From JAWPMT01 sp965227935 (lineage in GTDB: Bacteria; Bacteroidota; Bacteroidia; Cytophagales; Cyclobacteriaceae), in contig CBDDGS010000055.1 of the NCBI GenBank assembly GCA_965227935.1, forward strand, positions 868,001-932,000: 64,000 bases of DNA, given 5' to 3'. Shown in pieces: positions 26,409 through 34,438 of the stretch (position 1 is its first letter; each line of letters starts with the position of its first letter). A program made the position numbers and the translations under genes. The notes below the pieces were generated by a model. The model saw nothing but the letters and a program-made list of their open reading frames with translations, was not told the origin of the DNA and did no database searches.

Positions 26409-27516
26409 CACCAGGCTTCGCAAAACCAAAACGCTCTTTTCGATACTCCCCCACAAATAGTCTGACCACCTGGCTGTAGCTGGCGATCCCGGCCTTTTGA
26501 CTATTGGCCTTCAGGAATGCGTCATAAACGGCGTCTGACAGTGGGTCCAGAGGATTGTCAAAACTCGTCCAGTACTCACGGGTGACGCGAATGTCCGACA
26601 GGACGTCGTCAGATATTTTCTCCCGGAGCGTATTGTATCGTGCACTGTCTGCGCGGTATAGTGATCTCATCGAGTATCTGAGTGCCATCAGATTCCCAGA
26701 GTAATTGAAATGCTTGTCGGGGTTGAACTGCGTAGCGAGGTAGCCGATGAAGTTGGCTTCATCCTCAGAAGCGAAGCCCAATTGGTGAGCCATTTCATGG
26801 CAGGTCGTGGCTGGGACCAGGAAATTGGGCGGGTCCATATTGACGTTTGCTTCACCCGTGAACATGAAATAGATACCGCCAATACCGAAAGAAGACATCA
26901 GTTTTGGGACGTAGACAGACTTCACCGAAGGATGTGAGTATTCCAAAAACTTGTGAGTGCTTGGGACGTTGGCAAATCCTTGGGGGGCTTTACTGAGAAT
27001 TTCGCCGTCTGTCAACGGCAGCTCTCCGTCCCTCAGGTGAATATTGCTCCGTTGCACATTGCATAACTCGACCAACGTACTGCACATGTCAACCAGCTCG
27101 TCCGCCTGGACTTCGTCGACATCCAGTTGCGCGATGTCCACGACAGATACCCTTTGATAGTTGAGTCCCCAGCTGACCATAAAGAGGAAGTAGAGGATGG
27201 AACCGAAGTAGGCAAGGTCGAACAGCAATCGGCCTCCTAGCCGCTTAGGGGAAGTCTCCCGTTTACGGAGCCGGGAAAAGAAACGAAATAGTTGGGCAAG
27301 GATCAACGCAATGAGTGAGTAGAAGATCAACTGCCCAATAGGGATTGGCAGAAGGCGGCTCACCGACCGAATGGCCCACGACAGCCTTGGATACAGCCCT
27401 TGGGAATAGTAGGATTCCACCCATTGTGGGTGGTGACTTGCCCAGGCGACTAGCAAGATTTGTACGGGAAGCAACGCTGCGATCAGGATTTTCCACCTGC
27501 GCTTGATCAAGCCCAT
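26383..27516 (-). CDS. DUF3810 membrane metallopeptidase-like protein
   Basis: A 377-residue inner-membrane protein of the DUF3810 family. Three N-terminal hydrophobic segments (ILIAALLPVQILLVAW, LIFYSLIALILAQLF, LAYFGSILYFLFMVSW) precede a soluble region with a zinc-peptidase-like HEMAH motif (ATTCHEMAHQLGFASEDEAN), whose distal Glu could be the third ligand. The substrate is unknown. I use the ATG at 27516; a start at 27537 would add seven residues. The gene overlaps the upstream radical SAM gene by 10 bases and so is probably coupled to it. Confidence 0.82.
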   Translation of the reverse strand: MGLIKRRWKILIAALLPVQILLVAWASHHPQWVESYYSQGLYPRLSWAIRSVSRLLPIPIGQLIFYSLIALILAQLFRFFSRLRKRETSPKRLGGRLLFDLAYFGSILYFLFMVSWGLNYQRVSVVDIAQLDVDEVQADELVDMCSTLVELCNVQRSNIHLRDGELPLTDGEILSKAPQGFANVPSTHKFLEYSHPSVKSVYVPKLMSSFGIGGIYFMFTGEANVNMDPPNFLVPATTCHEMAHQLGFASEDEANFIGYLATQFNPDKHFNYSGNLMALRYSMRSLYRADSARYNTLREKISDDVLSDIRVTREYWTSFDNPLDPLSDAVYDAFLKANSQKAGIASYSQVVRLFVGEYRKERFGFAKPGATRTSGSP

Positions 27517-28529
27517 ATCTTCGTCCCCTCCGTGCAATTTTTACACATCTCGATTTCGCTCCTGCCTTTCATTACGGATTTTCTGAACGTTTGGTATGGC
27601 TGGGAATACCAGATTTCCTTGAAGGTCTGCTCCTGCAGGTTGCCCAGGCGGTAGTGGGCGTCTTTGTCAAAGCAGCAGGGCACCACGCCGCCATCCCAGG
27701 TGATCACGCAGGAGCTCCACATCTTCCAACAGTGATCGAGGAGTTTGTTTTTGATCTGGTAGGTGCCGTCTGCCAGCTCTCGATACCGTGAGTACTTGTC
27801 GATGGTTGGGATCAGTTCATTGCCTTGCTCGTAATCGTAGATTTGCGCGGTTTTGAGGGCGAGCTTGTCCACGCCATATTTTTTTGCCAGCCGCCGAGCT
27901 TCATTGATCTCGTGCTCGTTGGGCCGGACTACAAGGTATTGCCATATGACAGTCGGACCCCGCTTTCCCAGTTTCTTGCGCCACTGAAGGATGTTGGACG
28001 TGGCTTCAAAAACCTTTTCTAGCTGTCCTTCCTTGCGATAGGCAGCATAGGTTTCTTGTGTGATGCCATCAATGGAGATGATCAAGCGGTCCAGTCCCGA
28101 CTCGACTGTCTTTCGTGCGGTGTCATTGTCTAGAAAGTGACCATTTGTGGATGTGGCCGTGTAGATCCCGCGTTGGGAGGCATAACTCACCATGTCCAGA
28201 AAGTCCTGGTGGAGATAAGGTTCGCCCTGGAAGTAGAAGGTGAGATAGCTCAGCGTCGGAGACAGCTCATCGATGATCTTCTGGAAGAGCTGGGGATCAA
28301 GCCTACCCGTGGGGCGCGTGAAATTTCGCAAACCACTCGGACATTCTGGACAACGGAGGTTGCAGGCGGTCGTGGGTTCGATGGCCAGGCTGATGGGCAA
28401 ACCAGCGGTGGAAGGCTTGCCGGTCAATCGGGAAACAATGTATGATACAAAAACCCTGGAAGCGTTCGTTATCCGATTAAACGTTAGTTTTGACGCCAAC
28501 GCATAACTATCCCTTAGACCTGCCACCAT
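27507..28529 (-). CDS. Radical SAM / SPASM domain protein
   Basis: A 340-residue iron-sulfur enzyme. The radical-SAM cluster motif is CNLRCPEC near residue 57 (EPTTACNLRCPECPSGLRN). The C-terminal SPASM-like region has CWKMWSSC, VVPCCFDKD and MCKNC, enough cysteines for an auxiliary cluster. Such proteins modify peptides, proteins or small metabolites; no precursor peptide is obvious beside it, and the only coupled gene is the DUF3810 peptidase-like protein (10-base overlap). Starts at an ATG at 28529, 36 bases from the divergent Lnb-type gene. Confidence 0.85.
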   Translation of the reverse strand: MVAGLRDSYALASKLTFNRITNASRVFVSYIVSRLTGKPSTAGLPISLAIEPTTACNLRCPECPSGLRNFTRPTGRLDPQLFQKIIDELSPTLSYLTFYFQGEPYLHQDFLDMVSYASQRGIYTATSTNGHFLDNDTARKTVESGLDRLIISIDGITQETYAAYRKEGQLEKVFEATSNILQWRKKLGKRGPTVIWQYLVVRPNEHEINEARRLAKKYGVDKLALKTAQIYDYEQGNELIPTIDKYSRYRELADGTYQIKNKLLDHCWKMWSSCVITWDGGVVPCCFDKDAHYRLGNLQEQTFKEIWYSQPYQTFRKSVMKGRSEIEMCKNCTEGTKIWA

Positions 28530-28565
28530 ATCGTAAACCTAAGCGCTGAACTGTTGAATTGTCCT

Positions 28566-29747
28566 ATGTTGTTCAAGAAAATTGCGATCTCCTTCCTTTT
28601 ACTTAACGCCTTTTCCGGGGCTTTAGCACAAGTGCAACTGTCCGATCAGGCCGAGATCTCGATGGTCACGATTGGGCCCTACGATCCGGAGCTATGGTCA
28701 TCCTGGGGGCATTCGGCCATTCGCGTGCATGACCCCCTGAGAAGGATCGATTGGGCGTATGACTTCGGTCGCTTCTCCTTCAAGCAGGAAAATTTCTATT
28801 GGAACTATGCCATGGGCACGACGTACTACAGCATCGGCAAGTTCAACGACTATGAAAGACTAAGGGAGTACTATCTGTCTGAAAATCGCTGGGTACACGA
28901 GCAGGTGATGAACTTCACTCCGGAGGAGGTCCAGCAGGTGCTGGTGCTACTGGAGGAGAACAACAAGCCGGAGAACCGGGAGTACCTCTACAACTATGTG
29001 TATGACAATTGCGCCACGAGGCTGGTGGATATCGTCGATACGGTGCTAATGGGCAAAGTCACTTATGACGAGTCATTCATTGTGGAAGGGCAGACGATCC
29101 GTGACCTGATGGATGAGGGGTTGACCTACCAGCCCTGGGGTGACTTACTGATTGATTTACTGCTCGGCTCACAGATCGATAAGATCGCTGACCACCGCGA
29201 GTACCTGATGATGCCCAAATATGTGGAAGCGGCTTTTCGTGACGCCCAGATCGACAGGGATTCCCTCAAGGTGCCTCTTGTGAAGCGCACTATTCCCTAT
29301 GAGGCGGAGCCACAAGAATTGTCCAATGGTCTTTTCACACCCTTCAATACGTTCGTGATCCTCTTCTTTGTCATTGGATTGATCACCAATCGCAACTTCA
29401 AAACGCTAAAGAGGAGCAAATGGCTCGATGCCATTCTGTTTACGGCCGTAGGTTTCCTGGGGTGTATTATGCTCTTTCTGTGGCTGGGTACGGAGCACCT
29501 ATCAAAATACAATTACAATCTGATCTGGGCCATCCCCTTTCACCTGCCTGCCATCTGGCTTTTACGAGTGACAAAGTATCGTCCCTTCCTCGTACGGTAC
29601 TTCAGGTTCACTGGTGTCCTGTATGTGTGTATACTTGTTTTTTGGGTATTATTCCCGCAGGATCTTCACCAGGCGCTGATTCCATTCATTTTGACCATGG
29701 TGCTTCGCGCATTCTACATCAGCTACGATGTAGGCAAATCACTGTAA
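28566..29747 (+). CDS. Lnb_N (DUF4105) domain membrane protein
   Basis: A 393-residue envelope protein. A signal peptide (MLFKKIAISFLLLNAFSGALA) precedes a periplasmic DUF4105 domain with the family motifs WGHSAIRVHDP, DYNF-like YDFGRFSF and YVYDNCATRLVDIVD (a Cys in the NCATR motif). The C-terminal third has five membrane helices. DUF4105 is the N-terminal domain of Lnb, described in Bacteroides as a lipoprotein N-acyltransferase; this protein has the same domain plus a membrane part and may act in lipoprotein maturation, alongside lgt at 53 kb. The ATG at 28566 gives the cleanest leader. Confidence 0.8.
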   Translation: MLFKKIAISFLLLNAFSGALAQVQLSDQAEISMVTIGPYDPELWSSWGHSAIRVHDPLRRIDWAYDFGRFSFKQENFYWNYAMGTTYYSIGKFNDYERLREYYLSENRWVHEQVMNFTPEEVQQVLVLLEENNKPENREYLYNYVYDNCATRLVDIVDTVLMGKVTYDESFIVEGQTIRDLMDEGLTYQPWGDLLIDLLLGSQIDKIADHREYLMMPKYVEAAFRDAQIDRDSLKVPLVKRTIPYEAEPQELSNGLFTPFNTFVILFFVIGLITNRNFKTLKRSKWLDAILFTAVGFLGCIMLFLWLGTEHLSKYNYNLIWAIPFHLPAIWLLRVTKYRPFLVRYFRFTGVLYVCILVFWVLFPQDLHQALIPFILTMVLRAFYISYDVGKSL

Positions 29748-29801
29748 GCCAGTCTGTTAGCATCTAACGGCCTTTGTAATTCTTTGAGATTCTTACGATC
29801 T

Positions 29802-29818
29802 TGAGTTGAAACAACTCA
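29802..29818. repeat. Perfect inverted repeat, possible operator or hairpin
   Basis: TGAGTTG-AAA-CAACTCA, a perfect 7-base inverted repeat with a 3-base centre, upstream of the membrane protein gene that follows. No T-run follows, so it is not a classical terminator. Confidence 0.4.
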
Positions 29819-29830
29819 GGTCTCGAAGTC

Positions 29831-30505
29831 ATGGTGCGCCCTGCCTTCGGGGTGCTCGAACCGATGGCAAATGTGACGATAACCTGGCAGCAGGTACGAA
29901 GCGAGGTGCAAGCTGTTCCCTGGAAGAATACAACCCTCTTTGTAGTAGTATATGTGCTGATCGCGGGTCTCTGGGTCGCGGGTCCCTCTGACCATGTCTT
30001 GCACTTTGAATCTGCCAGGTACTGGAGATACCTGGGTGCCACGGTAGCTTCCGGACCGGTTGAACTGCTATTCATTTTTTGTGCCCGGATGCTATTCACT
30101 TCGCTGTGGATACAGATCATCCTCAATTTCAGCCAGCATCAGGACCTTTCGTTTGGCTGTGTCAGAATGATCCTCCTCGCCGAACTCGTTTATCTCATTC
30201 CTTCCTGGATGTACTTGGTGTGGATGCGTGTGTTCCAGGGCGACCTGAACGATCTGCCGGTCCGCAGTTTCGAACCTATAGTGCTCTGGAATTTCAATTC
30301 CGAGGCTTTCAGCTCTTTTTCCAGAGCGATGGATCCAGCACTGATCGATAGTTATTGGTTGATGTACACCGCCGTCATTGCCTTCGGCTTAGTGCGGAAT
30401 TTGGAGGTGGATAGGACACGGATAGTCCTTTCCTTGATTGTAGGACTTCTCCTGGGTACTGTGATGTGGGAAATGACTTGGATGCTCGGCCCTTTGATGG
30501 CTTAG
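29831..30505 (+). CDS. Integral membrane protein of unknown function
   Basis: A 224-residue protein with about five hydrophobic helices (TTLFVVVYVLIAGLWVAG, VELLFIFCARMLFTSLW, VRMILLAELVYLIPSWMYLV, YWLMYTAVIAFGLVRNL, IVLSLIVGLLLGTVMWEMTW). The arrangement is loosely like Yip1-type membrane proteins, but I cannot name a family. Starts at 29831 and 29864 (MANVTITW) are both possible. The stop codon overlaps the end of the convergent map gene by 4 bases. A 7-base inverted repeat lies just upstream. Confidence 0.65.
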   Translation: MVRPAFGVLEPMANVTITWQQVRSEVQAVPWKNTTLFVVVYVLIAGLWVAGPSDHVLHFESARYWRYLGATVASGPVELLFIFCARMLFTSLWIQIILNFSQHQDLSFGCVRMILLAELVYLIPSWMYLVWMRVFQGDLNDLPVRSFEPIVLWNFNSEAFSSFSRAMDPALIDSYWLMYTAVIAFGLVRNLEVDRTRIVLSLIVGLLLGTVMWEMTWMLGPLMA

Positions 30506-31293
30506 ACCAGCAGGCCCTCTACTTTGGCGAGTTCTTCCTCGATATAGTCAAAGGTTGACAGAATCTCAGGTTTGCCATCTACGATCGCGACATCATGCTC
30601 GAAGTGCGCAGAGGGTTTTCGATCTGCGGTGACGATGGTCCACCCATCATCCAACTGGACAACCCGCCGGGTGCCCATGTTGATCATTGGCTCTATGGCG
30701 ATGACGACGCCGTCCTTGAGCTTGGGTCCTTTGCCACGTTTGCCATAGTTAGGCACTTCCGGTGCTTCGTGCATTTTCTTGCCCAGGCCATGGCCGACGA
30801 GTTCTCTTACCACACCGTAGCCATGGGACTCTGTGTAGCTCTGGATAGCAAAGCTGATGTCACCAATCCTGTTGCCAGTTTTGGCTTGCTCGATGCCCAG
30901 ATAAAGACTTTCTTTCGTCACCTTCAGCAGCTTCTTCACATCATCCGAGATCTCGCCAACGGCGAAGGTGTATGCATGATCTCCGTAGTAACCGTTCATG
31001 AGTACACCACAGTCTACACCGACAACATCCCCGTCCTGCAATGGCCGCTTGGTGGGAATCCCATGTACGACTTGTTCGTTCACAGATGTAATGAGTGTGT
31101 TCGGGTAATCATACAACCCCAGGAAGCCCGGAGTCCCTCCATTATCACGAATGTATTCCTCGGCAATCTTATCCAGATCAAGGGGGACTACGCCCGGTTT
31201 GATGATTGAGGCCATCAATCCAAGGGTCTTGGAAACCAACAACGCGCTTTTTCTGATCAGCTCTATTTCTTCCCTTGATTTGTACTGGATCAT
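30502..31293 (-). CDS. map: Methionine aminopeptidase, type I
   Basis: Removes the initiator Met from nascent proteins; a dinuclear metalloenzyme of the pita-bread fold. The 263-residue protein starts at the ATG at 31293 (MIQYKSREEIELIRKSA). Metal ligands are visible in VGVDCGVLMNGYYGDHAYTF, GHGLGKKMHEAPEVPNYG and VIAIEPMIN. The catalytic His is in VNEQVVHGIP. The open frame continues about 54 codons upstream, but that part covers the promoter and terminator of the preceding gene. TACATTTG at 31314-31321 (leftward) is its probable promoter. Confidence 0.93.
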   Translation of the reverse strand: MIQYKSREEIELIRKSALLVSKTLGLMASIIKPGVVPLDLDKIAEEYIRDNGGTPGFLGLYDYPNTLITSVNEQVVHGIPTKRPLQDGDVVGVDCGVLMNGYYGDHAYTFAVGEISDDVKKLLKVTKESLYLGIEQAKTGNRIGDISFAIQSYTESHGYGVVRELVGHGLGKKMHEAPEVPNYGKRGKGPKLKDGVVIAIEPMINMGTRRVVQLDDGWTIVTADRKPSAHFEHDVAIVDGKPEILSTFDYIEEELAKVEGLLV

Positions 31294-31313
31294 GCTTTTT
31301 TGAAAAGTGTATG

Positions 31314-31321
31314 CAAATGTA
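31314..31321 (-). promoter_or_regulatory. Predicted -7 promoter element for map
   Basis: Leftward TACATTTG, an exact TAnnTTTG match, 20 bases upstream of the map ATG and just past the upstream gene's terminator. Confidence 0.5.
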
Positions 31322-31327
31322 AGCAAC

Positions 31328-31357
31328 AAAAAAACCCCGACCTTGTTCAGATCGGGG
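31328..31357 (-). terminator. Intrinsic terminator of the SPOR-like gene
   Basis: Read leftward, CCCCGA pairs with TCGGGG (two further pairs inside a bulge) and a run of seven T follows. It lies 21 bases past the stop of the SPOR-like gene and separates it from map. Confidence 0.8.
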
Positions 31358-31378
31358 CTGATCGATAGAAGTATCTGA

Positions 31379-32002
31379 TTAAGACTTCGAAACGTTTTCA
31401 AGCACCTCTTTGATAGGTACTCTTTGTCCGTCTTTGAATGACACGATCCAGGCATCTTTCACACCCATTTCGCGCAAATACTTTTTGAAGGTGTCAGCCT
31501 CCCAGTAATCTCTGAAGACGCCCAGCGAATAGCGACGCAGGCCATTTTCATCAACTTCTCCAGAGAAGTTCTCACCAGCTTCAAGATACTTTGACAGGTC
31601 TTTATTCTTAAAGGCCCCGATCTGCACCTTGAAGACGATGCCTTCCTGGTCGTTGATACTTGATCCTACAGCAGGTCCACCTCCTCGAGTCGCAGGTTGA
31701 GCTTTCTTAGCCTTTTCGGCCGTGAGATCATCTCTCAAGCTAGCAACCTGACCTTGCAGCTGTGTAATCTGGCTGTCTTTGTCAGCTAATCTGTCGTCAA
31801 CACCTGCCATTTCTGCTTTGAGGCTGGCGTTTTCTGTCTTCAGAGCCTTATTGTCGTCGAGCAAAGTTTTGTATTGCTCAGGCGTCAATTTCTTAACTCT
31901 CTTTTTCCACTCTTTTTCCTCTTTTTTGGACATTTGGGCGGTGCCTTCATAGGTGAAGGTGAGGCAAAGAATGACCACTAATACGGTAGCTATGTGTTTC
32001 AT
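31379..32002 (-). CDS. Secreted coiled-coil protein with SPOR-like domain
   Basis: A 207-residue exported protein. The signal peptide is MKHIATVLVVILCLTFTYEGTAQ. A long coiled coil spans about residues 25-100 (KALKTENASLKAEMAGVDD, DSQITQLQGQVASLRDDL). A short Gly/Pro linker leads to a SPOR-like C-terminal domain (VFKVQIGAFKNKDLSKYLE, YSLGVFRDYWEADTFKKYL), which in other proteins binds denuded septal peptidoglycan. A division or cell-wall role is therefore plausible. It has its own terminator and is flanked by map and fumC. Confidence 0.78.
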   Translation of the reverse strand: MKHIATVLVVILCLTFTYEGTAQMSKKEEKEWKKRVKKLTPEQYKTLLDDNKALKTENASLKAEMAGVDDRLADKDSQITQLQGQVASLRDDLTAEKAKKAQPATRGGGPAVGSSINDQEGIVFKVQIGAFKNKDLSKYLEAGENFSGEVDENGLRRYSLGVFRDYWEADTFKKYLREMGVKDAWIVSFKDGQRVPIKEVLENVSKS

Positions 32003-32075
32003 TTAAATAGCGTTATATCAATATATTTATATGGATGCAACTAAAGTACATAAATAAGTACAATAAAGCCAAGAG

Positions 32076-33479
32076 TTAGTCCTTTAACGAGCCGATCATG
32101 TCACCAGGCCGGACCCATTGGTCGAATTCCTCGTTGGTCAAAAACTTGAGAGATAACGCTGCTTCCCTTAGTGTAGTGCCTTCTTTGTGCGCTTTCTTGG
32201 CAATGGCCGCCGCTTTTTCATAGCCGATGTGGGTGTTGAGAGCGGTCACCAACATCAGTGATTTTTCGAGCTTCTCTTGGATAACGTCGTGGTTGGGCTC
32301 TATGCCAATGGCGCAATTGTCATTGAACGACTGGCACGCATCCCCCAGCAAGCGCGCAGAGTTGAGCAGATTGTAAATCATCATCGGCTTGAAAACGTTC
32401 AATTCGAAATGTCCGGTCATACCGCCGGCGCTGACGGCCACATCGTTGCCTATGATTTGTGCGCAGACCATGGTCAGGGCTTCACACTGTGTTGGATTCA
32501 CTTTCCCCGGCATAATGGATGACCCGGGTTCATTCTCAGGGATCAGGATTTCACCAATACCACTCCGTGGGCCAGAGCAAAGCATGCGAATGTCATTCCC
32601 GATCTTCATAAGAGACACCGCCAGCTGCTTGAGGGCGCCGTGCGATTCGACGATAGCGTCGTGAGCTGCGAGTGCTTCAAATTTGTTTTCGGCTGTGACG
32701 AAGGGATGCCCTGAGTTCTCGGCGATCTTCTCCGCGACCAGTTCAGCATAGCCCACCGGCGTATTGAGTCCGGTGCCGACCGCAGTACCCCCTAGCGCCA
32801 GCTCAGAAAGGTGCGATAGGGTGTTCCTGAGGGCTTTTAGCCCATGATTGAGCTGCGTAACATATCCTGAAAACTCCTGGCCCAGACTCAATGGTGTAGC
32901 ATCCATAAAGTGGGTGCGGCCAATTTTGACGACGTCCTGGAAGCTATCAGACTTCGTCTTCAATGTATCGCGGAGCAGCTCGACTTTCGGGATTGTGTCC
33001 TCCACGAGTATCTTGTATCCGGCGATGTGCATGGCTGTTGGGAAGGTGTCATTCGACGATTGACTTTTGTTCACATCGTCGTTGGGGTGGATCGCCTTTT
33101 CACTATCGCTGAGCTGCCCTCCATTGATCACATGGGCGCGATTGGCCACGACTTCGTTCACATTCATGTTGGACTGGGTTCCAGAGCCAGTCTGCCAAAC
33201 GACCAGTGGAAATTGATCATCCAGCGCTCCAGTGAGGATCTCGTCGCAGACTTTTGCGATGAGCGTTGCCTTTTCTTTTGAGAGTTTGCCGAGGGCTTCA
33301 TTAGTCTGTGCCGCAGACTTCTTCAAAATCGCAAAAGCGCGAACGATTTCCAGAGGCATCTGCATGTGAGGTCCTCCGATTTTGAAATTGTTTCGTGATC
33401 GCTGGGTCTGAGCTCCCCAGTACTTATCGGCGGGTACCTGAACCTCGCCCATGGTGTCGTGCTCTATTCGAAAACTCAT
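32076..33479 (-). CDS. fumC: Class II fumarate hydratase
   Basis: Iron-independent fumarase of the TCA cycle, homotetrameric and cytoplasmic, 467 residues. The signature GSSIMPGKVNPTQ, the substrate loops GSGTQSNMNVNEV, KSQSSNDTFPTAMH and GRTHFMDATPLSL, and GGTAVGTGLNTP are all present. In several other bacteria the class II enzyme substitutes for Fe-S fumarases when iron is scarce. That is suggestive because a palindromic operator lies 116 bases upstream (33595-33615), in the region shared with the divergent response-regulator gene. I found no exact leftward -7 element. Confidence 0.95.
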   Translation of the reverse strand: MSFRIEHDTMGEVQVPADKYWGAQTQRSRNNFKIGGPHMQMPLEIVRAFAILKKSAAQTNEALGKLSKEKATLIAKVCDEILTGALDDQFPLVVWQTGSGTQSNMNVNEVVANRAHVINGGQLSDSEKAIHPNDDVNKSQSSNDTFPTAMHIAGYKILVEDTIPKVELLRDTLKTKSDSFQDVVKIGRTHFMDATPLSLGQEFSGYVTQLNHGLKALRNTLSHLSELALGGTAVGTGLNTPVGYAELVAEKIAENSGHPFVTAENKFEALAAHDAIVESHGALKQLAVSLMKIGNDIRMLCSGPRSGIGEILIPENEPGSSIMPGKVNPTQCEALTMVCAQIIGNDVAVSAGGMTGHFELNVFKPMMIYNLLNSARLLGDACQSFNDNCAIGIEPNHDVIQEKLEKSLMLVTALNTHIGYEKAAAIAKKAHKEGTTLREAALSLKFLTNEEFDQWVRPGDMIGSLKD

Positions 33480-33594
33480 AATCTGTCTTGGTATTGCAGT
33501 TTTAAAATGGTGAGTAACTCTCGAGATCGAAATTACTGATCTACATGCAAAACATTACCAGCTCGTTAGCAGTTTGGAGTCTAAGAAAAATTAC

Positions 33595-33615
33595 TATTTA
33601 GAATTGTTCTAAATA
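33595..33615. promoter_or_regulatory. Palindromic operator, site 1
   Basis: TATTTAGAA-TTG-TTCTAAATA, a 21-base palindrome with perfect 9-base arms and the best example of the five sites. It lies immediately upstream of the -33 TTG of the response regulator promoter and in the shared region with fumC. Pattern and context suggest a Fur- or DtxR-type metal-dependent regulator, by inference. Confidence 0.7.
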
Positions 33616-33617
33616 AA

Positions 33618-33648
33618 TTGCTTGGTATTCCAAGGCCCTCTAAGTTTG
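33618..33648 (+). promoter_or_regulatory. Promoter of the LuxR-type response regulator
   Basis: TTG at 33618-33620, a 20-base spacer and TAAGTTTG at 33641-33648: an exact fit to the Bacteroidota -33/-7 layout. It is flanked on both sides by palindromic operators. Confidence 0.65.
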
Positions 33649-33653
33649 TACAG

Positions 33654-33670
33654 TTTAGATTCATTCTAAA
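33654..33670. promoter_or_regulatory. Palindromic operator, site 2
   Basis: TTTAGA-TTCAT-TCTAAA, beginning 5 bases after the -7 element, so it overlaps the expected transcription start of the response-regulator gene. Such a position normally gives repression. Confidence 0.7.
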
Positions 33671-33676
33671 TAGGCG

Positions 33677-34315
33677 ATGGCGATTATCACCGTATTTCTT
33701 TCTGATTTCCAATACCTGACAAGGCAGGGATTCGAGTCCTTGATTCAGCAAAATGAGGATTTCGAACTCATAGGCGTCGAGGATGATTTCCCAACGCTAT
33801 TTGCGAGGGTAGAAAAGGAGCAGCCAGATGTTTTGATCATCGACTACCGACCCGATGACAAGGACTTTCTTCACAAGCTGGAGAAAATCAAGACGCTGGA
33901 AGCCACCAATGTGCTTATCGCCACGAGCGATACGGACAAGTCCCGAATCCGTGGTATCCTCAAGACGGGTGTCAAAGGGATGGTCACCAAAACTTGCAGT
34001 GAGCAAGAGATCATCAATTCTGTGTACGCCGTTGCCAAAGACAACCGCTTCTACTGCAACAAGGTCCTGGATATCGTGATGGAGGAGACCGAGAGCGAAG
34101 AAGACGAAAACTGTGCGCCGACAGACCTATCACCTCGGGAATATGAGGTTTTGCAGCTGATCACCAAAGGGCGAACGACTACAATGATTGCCGATGAGCT
34201 ACATGTGAGTATTCACACGATCAACTCCCATCGAAAGAACATTCTCAAGAAATTGAATCTCCGATCGCCGACAGAATTGATCGTATATGCCCTGGAAACG
34301 GGTTTGGTGAGGTGA
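33677..34315 (+). CDS. NarL/LuxR-family response regulator
   Basis: A 212-residue DNA-binding regulator. The receiver domain has phospho-acceptor Asp56 (VLIIDYRP), Thr83 and Lys105, but the usual acidic pair at the end of strand 1 is reduced to Asp10 (FLSDF), so the Mg2+ pocket may be weaker. The C-terminal LuxR HTH spans about residues 145-205 (LSPREYEVLQLITKGRTTT, VSIHTINSHRKNILKKL). No histidine kinase is nearby. Its promoter lies between two palindromic operators, so expression itself appears strongly regulated, probably by metal. It may control genes of the same island; that is inference. Confidence 0.88.
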   Translation: MAIITVFLSDFQYLTRQGFESLIQQNEDFELIGVEDDFPTLFARVEKEQPDVLIIDYRPDDKDFLHKLEKIKTLEATNVLIATSDTDKSRIRGILKTGVKGMVTKTCSEQEIINSVYAVAKDNRFYCNKVLDIVMEETESEEDENCAPTDLSPREYEVLQLITKGRTTTMIADELHVSIHTINSHRKNILKKLNLRSPTELIVYALETGLVR

Positions 34316-34379
34316 CAATCACTAGAAGTAGTGAGACATCGCTACTGCTAGCGAATGCAAAATTCCCGACGAGTAGTTA

Positions 34380-34410
34380 TTGCAACAAAACGCCCCAGGA
34401 GTCTTATTTG
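34380..34410 (+). promoter_or_regulatory. Predicted promoter of the Cys-rich peptide gene
   Basis: TTG at 34380-34382, a 20-base spacer and CTTATTTG at 34403-34410 (TTTG present, TA replaced by CT). Spacing is identical to the other two promoters of the island and an operator follows 8 bases later. Confidence 0.45.
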
Positions 34411-34418
34411 CATTGTTG

Positions 34419-34435
34419 TTTAGAAACATTCTAAA
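34419..34435. promoter_or_regulatory. Palindromic operator, site 3
   Basis: TTTAGA-AACAT-TCTAAA, an exact match to the shared pattern, ending 3 bases before the ATG of the Cys-rich peptide gene and starting 8 bases after its putative -7 element. Confidence 0.7.
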
Positions 34436-34438
34436 TTA

